The notes: generated from the letters alone by a model not told the origin. Numbered from the stretch's first letter, positions 28,238-36,623 are shown. The stretch: 64,000 bases of DNA from Bacteroidota bacterium (GCA_018267615.1 JAFDYD010000048.1:1-64000), one strand, 5' to 3'. A program made the numbers and translations.

Positions 28238-28801
28238 TTGACTACAATTGACCACGACATAGAACTCTGGGAAAGTTTTCGCCGCGGCAACAAGGAAGCT
28301 TTCGCTAGCCTGTTCCGTAAATATTACGGCCAGATGTTTCTCTTTGGCAGTAAATTCATCGGGGAGAAGCAGCTTTTGGAGGATGCCATACAGGAACTGT
28401 TTCTTGAATTATGGCAATCAAAATCACAAACACCTGTCTATTCCGTAAAAGCTTACCTGCTAAAATCTCTCAAATACAAATTATTAAAACTGATCAAGGC
28501 AAATGATCAACGCAGAGCCTTGCAGGATCCAAACGATTCCTATTTCGAATGGAGCCACGAAAATTTCATCATCGAGCAACAGGAAAGTGAAGAAAAAAAG
28601 CAACTCATGTTGATGGCGCTTGCCCAACTCACCAACAGGCAAAAAGAAATTATCTACCTCAAATACTATCAAAACCTGAGTTACGAAGAGATCAGCGACA
28701 TCATGAATATTAATTACCAGGTGGCGCGTAACCTGTTGTACCAATCGATCAAGGCTTTGAAAAAAATTTTTTCAAATGCGGCGACGCTGCTTATTCTTTA
28801 A
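28238..28801 (+). CDS. ECF RNA polymerase sigma-70 factor
   Basis: 187 residues with sigma region 2 (FRRGNKEAFASLFRKYYGQMF, EDAIQELFLELW) and region 4 (LTNRQKEIIYLKYYQNLSYEEISDIMNI). The only plausible start in frame is a TTG at 28238, since an in-frame stop lies at 28202 and no ATG comes before region 2. The rare start may keep expression low. It is divergent from fecR with 189 bp between them, whereas most Bacteroidota arrange sigma and fecR in tandem. It is expected to activate the fecR-susCD unit. Confidence 0.92.
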   Translation: MTTIDHDIELWESFRRGNKEAFASLFRKYYGQMFLFGSKFIGEKQLLEDAIQELFLELWQSKSQTPVYSVKAYLLKSLKYKLLKLIKANDQRRALQDPNDSYFEWSHENFIIEQQESEEKKQLMLMALAQLTNRQKEIIYLKYYQNLSYEEISDIMNINYQVARNLLYQSIKALKKIFSNAATLLIL

Positions 28802-28817
28802 ATATCTGTTCCGGTAT

Positions 28818-28913
28818 AAAGGCACAAGAACGAAGAGACAAGGCACAAGCCTGAAATTTCAAATCACTCGCGAATTTCAGCCTTGTGCCTTGTCTCTTTG
28901 TTCTTGTGCCTTT
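28818..28913. repeat. Inverted repeat, family G (CAAGGCA heptamers)
   Basis: 42-nt arms (28818-28859 and 28872-28913), about 39 pairs, made of caagaac / gaagaga / caaggca heptamers with a 7-nt period. Located between two same-strand genes, ECF sigma and the NagB fusion. Confidence 0.92.
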
Positions 28914-28937
28914 CATCTTTAATAAATTAAATAGCCT

Positions 28938-28945
28938 TACTTTCG
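28938..28945 (+). promoter_or_regulatory. Possible -7 box for the NagB fusion gene
   Basis: TACTTTCG matches the TAnnTT(T/C)G form of the Bacteroidota -7 element and lies between the family G hairpin and the start codon, about 37 nt before the ATG. No convincing -33 TTG is visible, so confidence is low. Confidence 0.25.
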
Positions 28946-28981
28946 CACATATTTTTAAAATTTGAAAAAAAATACTGACTT

Positions 28982-30886
28982 ATGAGCATGGTAGATTCTT
29001 TTGAAAAAATACCAGTAAAAGTTTTTCCTACACTCAAACAGGGATCTGCGTTTATAGCATCCGAAATCGCCAAACTGATCCGCGAAAAAGAACAGAAAAA
29101 AGAAAAATGTGTACTCGGGCTAGCCACGGGTTCATCTCCCAAAACAGTATACGCGGAATTAGTTCGCATGCATAAGGAAGAGAAATTAAGTTTTAAAAAT
29201 GTGATTGCATTTAACCTTGATCAATATTATCCCATCGATAATGATGCGTTACAGAGTTATAAACGCTTCATGGAAAAAAATCTATTTGAAAAAATTGATA
29301 TCGATCCAAAAAATTGTCATATACCAAATGGAGAATGGAAAAAAGATGAAATAAAAAAGCATTGCCTGGAATATGAAGAACTCATTAGCAGTGTCGGCGG
29401 AATCGATTTGCAGATTCTCGGTATTGGTAACAATGGTCATATCGGTTTTAACGAACCCGGCGCGAGTCTATTCTCCAAAACAAGATTGGTGCCGCTGGAT
29501 AATTCGACAAGACTTGCCAATGTATATGAGTTCCCAAATATTTCGCAGGTACCGCGACTGGCCATCACAATGGGCATCGATACCATTCTCAAAGCAAAAC
29601 GCATTTTGCTGATGGCATGGGGGCAAATGAAGGCTCCCGTCATTCAAAAGTCAGTAGAAGGCAACGCAACTGATCAAGTGCCTGCTTCATTGTTACAACA
29701 GCACAACGATTGTTTGTTTGTGACAGATGAATTGGCAGCTTCTGAATTGACAAGATTCAAATCACCCTGGCTCACCGGCGAATGCGAATGGACTCCGCAG
29801 ATGATTCGAAAAGCTGTTGTCAACACAGCATTGAAATTGGGAAAGCCGGTATTGAGTTTGACAAATAGTGATTATAACGATAATGGCTTGAGTGATCTGC
29901 TCGTTGAAAGATCGGATGCATACGAAACAAACCTGCAGGTATTTTATATGTTGCGCGACAGCATCACCGGATGGCCCGGCGGAAAAAACCTTCTGTTGCC
30001 AAATCCACCCGAAAGGATGTCGCCATATCCAAAACGCTGCGTGATTTTTTCGCCACATCCGGACGATGATATCATTTCAATGGGTGGAACTTTTATGCGG
30101 CTGCACGACCAGGGGCATGACGTGCATGTGGGTTATCAAACATCCGGCAACATCGCCGTAACAGATGAGTTTGTTACCAGGTTTCTTGATTTCGCAGTGG
30201 GCTTTGAAGAGCTTTCAGGCATCGACAGCAAAAAATCTTCACAGATTTTATCCGACGCGAGAGATTTTTTAAAGAATAAAAAAACGAGCCAGGTTGATAC
30301 CGATGAGATCCGTCAGATAAAAGGTTTGATCAGGCGATGCGAGGCAAAAGCAACTTGCCGCTACGTTGGCATCAGCGATGACAATATTCATTTTTTGAAT
30401 TTGCCATTTTATGAAACAGGCACGATTGAAAAAAAACCAATGGGTGAGGAAGATGTTCAAATCACAATGACTCTTTTGCAAAAAATAAAACCACACCAGG
30501 TGTATTGTGCAGGCGATCTTGCCGATCCGCATGGAACGCATAAGGTTTGTCTCGATATTGTTTTCGAATCTTTGCGCCGATTAAAAAATGCAGGAGAAAG
30601 TTGGGTAAAAGATTGCTGGGTTTGGTTGTACAAAGGTGCGTGGCAGGAATGGGATGTCAGTGAAATCGAAATGGCGATACCGATGAGTCCCGACCAGGTG
30701 ATGAAAAAAAGATTCGGCATTTTTATTCACCAGTCGCAAAAAGATATGGTGCCGTTCCAGGGTTCTGATTCGCGTGAGTTCTGGCAAAGGGCGGAAGACA
30801 GAAATTCTAATACCGCCGACCTATATGCGCAATTGGGACTTACAAAATACGCGGCGATGGAAGCGTTTGTGAGATGGCATTTTTAA
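28982..30886 (+). CDS. nagB: Glucosamine-6-phosphate deaminase fused to a PIG-L-type deacetylase
   Basis: 634 residues, two domains. The NagB domain (about 1-290) has LGLATGSSPKTVY, AFNLDQYYPI and LGIGNNGHIGFNEPG near residue 147. The second domain (about 345-634) is a LmbE/PIG-L-like deacetylase with the zinc motif HPDDD near 358 and ADPHGTH near 514. The deaminase converts glucosamine 6-phosphate to fructose 6-phosphate and ammonia. The fused domain could act on GlcNAc-6-phosphate or another N-acetyl sugar, though this is inference. This fusion is known in Bacteroidota. It links to the GH20 and glycosylasparaginase genes nearby. Confidence 0.92.
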   Translation: MSMVDSFEKIPVKVFPTLKQGSAFIASEIAKLIREKEQKKEKCVLGLATGSSPKTVYAELVRMHKEEKLSFKNVIAFNLDQYYPIDNDALQSYKRFMEKNLFEKIDIDPKNCHIPNGEWKKDEIKKHCLEYEELISSVGGIDLQILGIGNNGHIGFNEPGASLFSKTRLVPLDNSTRLANVYEFPNISQVPRLAITMGIDTILKAKRILLMAWGQMKAPVIQKSVEGNATDQVPASLLQQHNDCLFVTDELAASELTRFKSPWLTGECEWTPQMIRKAVVNTALKLGKPVLSLTNSDYNDNGLSDLLVERSDAYETNLQVFYMLRDSITGWPGGKNLLLPNPPERMSPYPKRCVIFSPHPDDDIISMGGTFMRLHDQGHDVHVGYQTSGNIAVTDEFVTRFLDFAVGFEELSGIDSKKSSQILSDARDFLKNKKTSQVDTDEIRQIKGLIRRCEAKATCRYVGISDDNIHFLNLPFYETGTIEKKPMGEEDVQITMTLLQKIKPHQVYCAGDLADPHGTHKVCLDIVFESLRRLKNAGESWVKDCWVWLYKGAWQEWDVSEIEMAIPMSPDQVMKKRFGIFIHQSQKDMVPFQGSDSREFWQRAEDRNSNTADLYAQLGLTKYAAMEAFVRWHF

Positions 30887-30943
30887 GGTATAAGGTGTAG
30901 GGTATGAGGTATGTCATACTTTATACCCTACACCTTACACCCT
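30885..30943. repeat. Inverted repeat, family D (AGGTATA heptamers)
   Basis: Near-perfect 29-nt arms with a one-base spacer, made of aggtata/aggtgta/gggtatg heptamers. The stop codon of the NagB fusion overlaps its first bases. It lies before a same-strand gene. Confidence 0.92.
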
Positions 30944-30984
30944 ACTTCACGATATAACAAACAAAAAACTATTTTCATTCAACG

Positions 30985-31632
30985 ATGTCGCAGCTGGCTG
31001 ATTCATTCCGGGATAAATGGAAACTGGCATGGCAATCCCCAATATTTCGAAAGAAAATTATTATCGGCGTTTTCCTGGTGTTGGTCATTCTCGGATTTTT
31101 CCCATTATTTTTTCAAACGATTGAAAAAAGACAAGGGATATTATTGCATGATTGGATATTGGTGCGAATTCCCTCCTATGATGTTTCTATTTTTGTTTTT
31201 ATCATCATCTGGGCAACAACGGTATTGATACTTTTCCGGTCTGTTCAGGATCCGGATATTTTTCTGCAATTTATCTGGGCGTATGTATTTCTTTGCCTCT
31301 TGCGCATGATCTCCATAACCCTGATACCGCTTGATCCGCCGGATAAATTATTGCCGATGATCGATCCGATCAGCAATGCATTTTATGGGAAGAAATATAT
31401 CACAAAGGATTTATTTTTTTCCGGCCATACATCCTCGATCTTTCTGATTTTTTTATGTCTCCGGAAAAAAACAGATAAAATATTTGCGTTGATTAGCACA
31501 ATCATCGCCGGGATACTTTTATTGATTCAACATGTGCATTATATGGTTGATGTGATCGCCGCGCCTTTTTTTACATTCTTAGTTTACTGGCTAGCAAAAA
31601 AGACTGTTGTGAATAGGAACGTCAAATCTTGA
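30985..31632 (+). CDS. PAP2_C (sphingomyelin-synthase-like) membrane protein
   Basis: 215 residues with about five to six membrane spans. It has the motif pattern of the sphingomyelin synthase-related PAP2_C group: a PLDPP stretch (like the D1 motif), D-L-F-F-S-G-H-T (D3) and H-Y-M-V-D-V-I-A-A (D4), giving the His-His-Asp triad. The group transfers phospho-headgroups between lipids or hydrolyses them. Bacteroidota often make sphingolipids, so a role in ceramide-phospholipid synthesis is attractive but unproven; a plain lipid phosphatase is the alternative. It is monocistronic between two hairpins. Confidence 0.78.
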   Translation: MSQLADSFRDKWKLAWQSPIFRKKIIIGVFLVLVILGFFPLFFQTIEKRQGILLHDWILVRIPSYDVSIFVFIIIWATTVLILFRSVQDPDIFLQFIWAYVFLCLLRMISITLIPLDPPDKLLPMIDPISNAFYGKKYITKDLFFSGHTSSIFLIFLCLRKKTDKIFALISTIIAGILLLIQHVHYMVDVIAAPFFTFLVYWLAKKTVVNRNVKS

Positions 31633-31677
31633 AATCGAAGCTCTGTTTGCAAAAAAGAGATTTTTATTTCACGCCTC

Positions 31678-31735
31678 CTTTGCGACTTCGTGCCTTGGTG
31701 GTTTATTTTTGAACCACTAAGGCACGAAGACAAAG
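31678..31735. repeat. Inverted repeat, family B
   Basis: Arms of about 25 nt (31678-31704 and 31711-31735) with few mismatches, same words as 8860. Between convergent genes. Confidence 0.88.
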
Positions 31736-31800
31736 CAAATGGATACAATTGTCAATAACAATTCATTAACCAAATACTCGGCTTAACTCAAACCATAAGC

Positions 31801-32949
31801 TCAAAATGCCTCTCCCAATTGAAAATAAAATCCTTTGGCCGTGCCGGGACCAATTCCATAATCGAGGCGAATGTTTAGCCTCTCTGATTTACTAAGTGCG
31901 ATACGGATACCGCCGCCATAGGAGTATTTAAGATGATCGAAGTCTAATTCATTGACGTGGGTACCAACATTGCCAAGATCGCTGAATACAACGCAGCCAA
32001 ATCGCCAGAATAAAGGAATACGATACTCTGCCTGCAATACTGCTTCATTCTTATCTCTGAAGCGGCCGGCATAATATCCACGCATACTGTTTGCGCCGCC
32101 CAAAGCAGCCAGACTTCTCAGCGGCACATCACCTGTATTGAAGAAGCCATAGGCCTGTAATGCGAGTACCTGTTGCTTATAAATTCGAAAAAACTTGCGC
32201 ATATCAATCGCAAAATTTGTGTACTCGTAACCTGATCCAAATATGTGATTGAAATGACTGAAATGAAATTGCATCATTATGCCATGGTCAGGCGCAAACG
32301 CATTATTGCGCGTGTCGTAGGTGATACTTGCACCAAGTCCGGAAACAACATAGCCATATCGTCCGGATACATTTTCTTTATCAAACAATCCACCAGATAC
32401 ATACCTTACATTCCATAATTTTTGAAACTCGTATAGAAAACCGAGAAAAAGTTTTTTTGATACGAGGCGCTGTGGATGTAAATACACGTAAAATTGCCTG
32501 TAATTATACGGTTCCTCATCTTTATCTAATGTATTTTTGCCCAATCCCCAGAATTTATCAGGAAAATAGCTGTAAGAAATTTGTTGGTTTAAAATATATT
32601 TTTCACCGGGGAAAAATATAGTACCATTGATGGCCACTACCAATTGTTTATTCAGAGAATATAAGGCCAGGGCTTGAAGATTTGAAGTTCGTGTATTGCT
32701 GTCCGTTGCTGATTTGACATGAAATGTACTTGAAACAGCCGCGCCAAATGACCAATTTGTCTCGACAGATCGCGCGATGATGGGCAGCACCAACATGCGA
32801 TGTTTGCTCGAACTGCTGTCGTTTTGCGCTTGCGAAAAATAGGGTGAATTCAGAAAAGCAAAACAAAAAATACCAACAATCAGGCCTTTCCCGTTAAGTA
32901 TCCAGACAATGATGGTGTTATAGGTTTTAATTATTTTGAATAAAAACAA
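31801..32949 (-). CDS. Omp85/BamA-like beta-barrel surface antigen
   Basis: 382 residues. A signal peptide ending YFSQAQ is followed by a 16-strand-type barrel of the bacterial surface antigen (D15) family. The hallmark GGANSMRGYYAGRFRDKN (the RGY/RGF motif) and AVLQAEYRIPL are near the end. POTRA domains are absent, so it is a short barrel-only member, perhaps a lipid or protein export pore. The start is uncertain: only a TTG at 32949 is available in frame before the hydrophobic segment. Confidence 0.82.
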   Translation of the reverse strand: MFLFKIIKTYNTIIVWILNGKGLIVGIFCFAFLNSPYFSQAQNDSSSSKHRMLVLPIIARSVETNWSFGAAVSSTFHVKSATDSNTRTSNLQALALYSLNKQLVVAINGTIFFPGEKYILNQQISYSYFPDKFWGLGKNTLDKDEEPYNYRQFYVYLHPQRLVSKKLFLGFLYEFQKLWNVRYVSGGLFDKENVSGRYGYVVSGLGASITYDTRNNAFAPDHGIMMQFHFSHFNHIFGSGYEYTNFAIDMRKFFRIYKQQVLALQAYGFFNTGDVPLRSLAALGGANSMRGYYAGRFRDKNEAVLQAEYRIPLFWRFGCVVFSDLGNVGTHVNELDFDHLKYSYGGGIRIALSKSERLNIRLDYGIGPGTAKGFYFQLGEAF

Positions 32950-33098
32950 GGCAAATTAACAGGTATTTTTTAATTTTATTACTTTTGGGAATTAATCCAA
33001 ACTTTATAATTAATTAAAACTATCTTCATTTTCTTTATGTAAGGCTCTGAACCAGGTGATTAATCACATTGGCAACAGGGGTTAAATGCTATCACGAT

Positions 33099-33914
33099 AT
33101 GAAAAAAATGCAATGTCCGGATTTCATTTTAGGTGAAAAGCTAACACCAGAACAGTTAGCATTTTTTGAGAAGAATGGCGCTATTGTTTTTAGAAATGTT
33201 TTGAACAAGAATACAGTTGATTTTTTTATCCAGGAAATTGAAAGAATAGAAAAGGAATGGCTGGCTGATGGTCGCGATAAAGTCAACGGTGTTCCACTGA
33301 AGTTTGGGAAGAACGAAAACAACGAGACCATTATTCAACGCCTATGTTTTCTTTCTTTGTACAGTCCCGCGTTACATGAGTTTTTACAGGATCCTCGTCT
33401 TCAATCTTTGATTGAATTACTTCAGCCATACGATGGCCGTATTTCAGAGAATGAGAAAGATGGATTGATTTTGAATCACTATGTACGCACGCCTGAAAGT
33501 AATTTTTCACAAATGGGTTGGCATACCGATAGCCCGAGAGATCTTTTCCTCGGTCAGAAAATTATGCCGATGCTTAATATCGGAATTCATCTCGATGCAT
33601 GTCCTTTTGAACATGGCGGCCTCCGCGTTCTTCCAGGCACACATAAGCAAGGTGTGTTGAGATTGTTATTCAGAAAAAAATATTTTATTGACAACACTGC
33701 CGACCCAAGAGAGGTTGGTTTCGATATCAATCCCGGTGATCTTACAGTACATGATGGACGTATCTGGCATCGCGCGCAACAATCTCCATTCCTCGGAGCA
33801 GCAAGCCGTCGTCGTGTAATGTATATTCCCATCATCACAGGAAAATATATGCCGAAGCACGCAAAAAGTAAAACACCTTTGTATCATCGTTTTGCTTCGA
33901 AAGTGCAGAACTAA
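33099..33914 (+). CDS. Phytanoyl-CoA dioxygenase family protein
   Basis: A 271-residue Fe(II)/2-oxoglutarate-dependent oxygenase of the PhyH family. The metal ligands are visible as H-T-D in GWHTDSPRD and a distal His in IWHRAQQSP, with RVLPGTHKQG between them. The substrate is unknown; members hydroxylate lipids and small natural products. The ATG at 33099 is preferred to a TTG at 33069 and has a second Met three codons on. A 43-nt-arm hairpin begins 3 nt after its stop. Confidence 0.86.
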   Translation: MKKMQCPDFILGEKLTPEQLAFFEKNGAIVFRNVLNKNTVDFFIQEIERIEKEWLADGRDKVNGVPLKFGKNENNETIIQRLCFLSLYSPALHEFLQDPRLQSLIELLQPYDGRISENEKDGLILNHYVRTPESNFSQMGWHTDSPRDLFLGQKIMPMLNIGIHLDACPFEHGGLRVLPGTHKQGVLRLLFRKKYFIDNTADPREVGFDINPGDLTVHDGRIWHRAQQSPFLGAASRRRVMYIPIITGKYMPKHAKSKTPLYHRFASKVQN

Positions 33915-33916
33915 TT

Positions 33917-34016
33917 TGAACCATGATTTAGCTGATTTAAAAAGATTATGCGGAAAAATGAAACTGAAGTTTTATTTTTCCGCATAATCTTTTTAAATCA
34001 GCTAAATCATGGTTCA
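33917..34016. repeat. Inverted repeat, family J, filling an intergenic gap
   Basis: Perfect 43-nt arms (33917-33959 and 33974-34016) with a 14-nt loop. It begins 3 nt after one stop codon and ends 4 nt before the next start codon. The first part (gaaccatgatt) is shared with the composite repeat at 12884. Confidence 0.97.
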
Positions 34017-34019
34017 TTT

Positions 34020-34793
34020 ATGACTTTCACTCTCATCACAGGCGCCAGCAAAGGAATTGGTAAAGCAATTGCTGAAGAATTAGGAAAACGTCAACACAAT
34101 CTTTTATTGATCGCACGCTCTGAAAAAATATTACAAGAACAAGTCAAAAAATTATCCGGTCTGTATAAAATAAAAACAGATTACCTGGCTATCGATCTTT
34201 CTGCACCCGGCGCTCCGGAAGATATTTATAATTGGTGCGTGGAAAAAAATTATTCAGTTGATATTTTGGTGAATAATGCGGGTTATGGATTAAGCGGTTC
34301 TTTGGACAAATACGACGAAGCTGAAAATATAAATATGATGCAGTTGAACATGATTACGCCGGTACATTTATGTCAATTGTTTTTACCGATGTTAAGGCAG
34401 CAGCAAAAATCTTATATATTAAACATTGCGAGTTCTGCTGCGTACCAGGCCGTTCCCTATCTGAGTATTTATGCAGCCACGAAAGCATTCATATTAAATT
34501 TCAGCAGAGGATTGCGGCAGGAATTGAAAAAGACGGCTGTTTCAGTGACATGCATCTCTCCAGGCGCAACCGACACAGAATTTGTTGTACGCGCAAAAAT
34601 TGGTGAAAAAGGATTGAAGGCTGCCAATAAATTAAATATGACTCCCGAAACCGTCGCAACGATTGCCGTGAATGCAATGTTTGCTGGCAAGGCCGAAGTA
34701 ATTACAGGTTTTGTAAATAAGCTGGGCGCTTTTTTTGCGTGGCTCCTTCCAAAGGGATTTGTCGAAAAAACTGCGATGAAAATGTATGAATAA
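34020..34793 (+). CDS. SDR family NAD(P)-dependent oxidoreductase
   Basis: A 257-residue classical short-chain dehydrogenase. It has the cofactor motif TGASKGIG at residues 7-14, NNAGYG, the catalytic Ser in IASSAAY, and Tyr-x-x-x-Lys in YAATK. The C-terminus has a hydrophobic stretch (KLGAFFAWLLPKGF), seen in DltE/YqjQ-like members acting on lipids. The ATG at 34020 is chosen because the frame upstream runs through the hairpin arm. The substrate is unknown. Confidence 0.9.
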   Translation: MTFTLITGASKGIGKAIAEELGKRQHNLLLIARSEKILQEQVKKLSGLYKIKTDYLAIDLSAPGAPEDIYNWCVEKNYSVDILVNNAGYGLSGSLDKYDEAENINMMQLNMITPVHLCQLFLPMLRQQQKSYILNIASSAAYQAVPYLSIYAATKAFILNFSRGLRQELKKTAVSVTCISPGATDTEFVVRAKIGEKGLKAANKLNMTPETVATIAVNAMFAGKAEVITGFVNKLGAFFAWLLPKGFVEKTAMKMYE

Positions 34794-34907
34794 ACTCACT
34801 CCCACGCATAGCCGCAAATCATCGTTTTATAAAAAATACGGGTGTTGCACAATAAATTAATTAAAACATAGTTCTACACCAGTATTTGTGTCGAAAATCC
34901 AATAATC

Positions 34908-35141
34908 ATGAATTACCTCCATTTCCTAATGCCGTCTCTCCAGCGACTGTTCAATATCAAAGTTGAATTGATTGATGAATCCGGTAAGCGTTACACACCA
35001 TTTGAAATTCCTGAAATAGAATATCTCTCCAGGTTCCAGAATAAATGTGTTGTCAATAAAGTATATCAAAAGATGATCGCCGACAGAAAATCGGGAACAA
35101 TTGAAGTCTATCAGGACAAAATTATCGTAAAGGAATTCTAA
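34908..35141 (+). CDS. Small protein of unknown function
   Basis: 77 residues, soluble, with a mixed charged composition (IKVELIDESGKRYTPFEIPEIEYL). No recognisable family. The ATG at 34908 is assumed; a Met at residue 8 could also serve. It converges on another small gene at 35238-35513 with a short inverted repeat between them. Confidence 0.5.
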   Translation: MNYLHFLMPSLQRLFNIKVELIDESGKRYTPFEIPEIEYLSRFQNKCVVNKVYQKMIADRKSGTIEVYQDKIIVKEF

Positions 35142-35185
35142 ACCACACTGAACACATTCGAAGGGGTATCGCTGAACCAAGTAGT

Positions 35186-35201
35186 CCCGAGTGAAGTCGG
35201 G
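35186..35201. repeat. Short inverted repeat between convergent small genes
   Basis: cccga/tcggg arms around gtgaag, a short stem without a strong T run. Much smaller than the other intergenic hairpins; possibly a terminator remnant. Confidence 0.4.
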
Positions 35202-35237
35202 GCGCGATCCAGAACATACACTTAATTCCTTCCAACA

Positions 35238-35513
35238 TCAACCCTCCATATTCTCTATATCCTCATCTGTATAATTGGGCGTTGCACTTGATGTAAGGTC
35301 GATCACCTGGAAATCTTCATCCGTTGAAGGAACGTTGATCAGATCCAGTAATTCATCCATTCCGCATGGCAACAGATAACTCATGTTCTCATCATGCAAA
35401 TCAAGTATCACCCGAACACTAAATTCATTCTCTTCCCTGTATTTTTTGATGTCTTCGACATAAATCATCGTGACCTTCTCTGTAGCGTCGTCAATAAATT
35501 TTATCAATTTCAT
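35238..35513 (-). CDS. Small acidic protein of unknown function
   Basis: 91 residues from the ATG at 35513 (the frame continues upstream without a good start). Acidic C-terminus DFQVIDLTSSATPNYTDEDIENMEG. The first half (KLIKFIDDATEKVTMIYVEDIKKY) looks like a beta-alpha fold. No recognised domain or signal. Confidence 0.5.
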   Translation of the reverse strand: MKLIKFIDDATEKVTMIYVEDIKKYREENEFSVRVILDLHDENMSYLLPCGMDELLDLINVPSTDEDFQVIDLTSSATPNYTDEDIENMEG

Positions 35514-35630
35514 ACGAATGGTTTTTCTAAAGTTAGCATTAAATATTTGAAACAACTTATCCGTGACGCAGCGGCATCTAAATAAAAACACTTATATGAA
35601 AATCAGCCTGTTCGCCAAAAAAACAGCACG

Positions 35631-35870
35631 ATGATTTTTTTTACAATAAATTATTTTATATGTGCGTTGAAACATAAAAAACCAATAACTATGACTTTGC
35701 TTTTATCACTTCCAGACGATACCGAATGGGCTGTTGTACTCTTTTTTGTGCCGCTGATGCTTACTTATTATTGGGGATATAAAAATGGAAAAAGAGAAGA
35801 GAAGCTGGCGAATATGGAAAAGGAAATCGAAAAAGAACAAAAAGAAAATATGGAGTTTGCTAGTTTATGA
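35631..35870 (+). CDS. Small single-pass membrane protein
   Basis: 79 residues, or 59 if the ATG at 35691 is used. One strong membrane segment (WAVVLFFVPLMLTYYWGY) is followed by a charged lysine/glutamate-rich tail. Function unknown; it resembles short inner-membrane accessory peptides of Bacteroidota. It converges on the DUF1080 gene with a family A hairpin between. Confidence 0.5.
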   Translation: MIFFTINYFICALKHKKPITMTLLLSLPDDTEWAVVLFFVPLMLTYYWGYKNGKREEKLANMEKEIEKEQKENMEFASL

Positions 35871-35876
35871 TCATAG

Positions 35877-35942
35877 TTTCCTTTGCGCTTTCGCGTCTTT
35901 GCATGATATTTTTCTCGCAAAGACGCAAAAGCGCAAAGGAAA
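35877..35942. repeat. Inverted repeat, family A
   Basis: 26-nt arms (35877-35902 and 35917-35942) with one mismatch, 8-nt tttgcgNN-type words. Lies 6 nt after one gene and 8 nt before the end of the convergent gene. Confidence 0.93.
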
Positions 35943-35950
35943 TTATTACG

Positions 35951-36547
35951 CTAAAGTTCTTTAATCTTGATATTCTTCCACCGCACTTTTATTCCGCCGC
36001 CTGCATGAATTTGCAACGCAATAAATCCAACACCCTGCCCGATTTTTGCATCCTTTATATAAACCATTTGATGACCGTTTAGCCAGGTAGTTACTTCGTC
36101 ACCCACAGCTTTTACTCTCATCGTATTCCACTCTCCCATCTTTAAAATTTTCTCATCTTCTTTTTTGGGTTGAATCAACCATTCTCTTCCATATGATTCG
36201 TAAATACCTCCCGTGTGTAATCCTGGTGGCGCTACTTCAACCTGCCATCCACTAATCTTTACACCTTCGATACCCGAGCGGAAGAATACACCGCTGTTCC
36301 CGTCTGCCTCCTGCTTAAATTCAAGTGTGAGATCAAAATTTTTATAATTTTTATCCGTGGATAAATAACCATATTGTTTGTCAGGCCCGCTTTCACAAAT
36401 CATCTCTCCATTTTCTGCGTACCATTTTTCAGTTCCGTGGATTGTCCAGCCGGTTAAATCTTTTCCATTAAAAATACTTTTTTCCTGCTGTGCATTGATC
36501 GCTGTTGTTGCACATATAATCAGTGCGAATAGAAAGAAATGTTTCAA
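35951..36547 (-). CDS. DUF1080 (3-keto-disaccharide hydrolase-like) secreted protein
   Basis: 198 residues. A signal peptide ending AINAQQ is followed by a single DUF1080 concanavalin-like jelly roll with SIFNGKDLTGWTIHG, DLTLEFKQEADGNSGVFFRS and WNTMRVKAVGDEVTTWLNG. Related domains hydrolyse 3-keto-glycosides, but the substrate here is unknown. The only start that gives a full signal peptide is a TTG at 36547, with no in-frame ATG nearby. Confidence 0.87.
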   Translation of the reverse strand: MKHFFLFALIICATTAINAQQEKSIFNGKDLTGWTIHGTEKWYAENGEMICESGPDKQYGYLSTDKNYKNFDLTLEFKQEADGNSGVFFRSGIEGVKISGWQVEVAPPGLHTGGIYESYGREWLIQPKKEDEKILKMGEWNTMRVKAVGDEVTTWLNGHQMVYIKDAKIGQGVGFIALQIHAGGGIKVRWKNIKIKEL

Positions 36548-36623
36548 CGTGATAATTTTTTGGTGAATGATTTTGTTTGACTAAAGATAGTGAATAAAGT
36601 TTTGTGGTGTGAGAAGCCAAAGA

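Noticed and set aside
29400..29470. NagB active-site change (GNNGH instead of the GNDGH of E. coli)
   Set aside because: Asn at this place is also found in Bacillus NagB (GRNGHIGFNEPG), so it is family variation and not loss of function.
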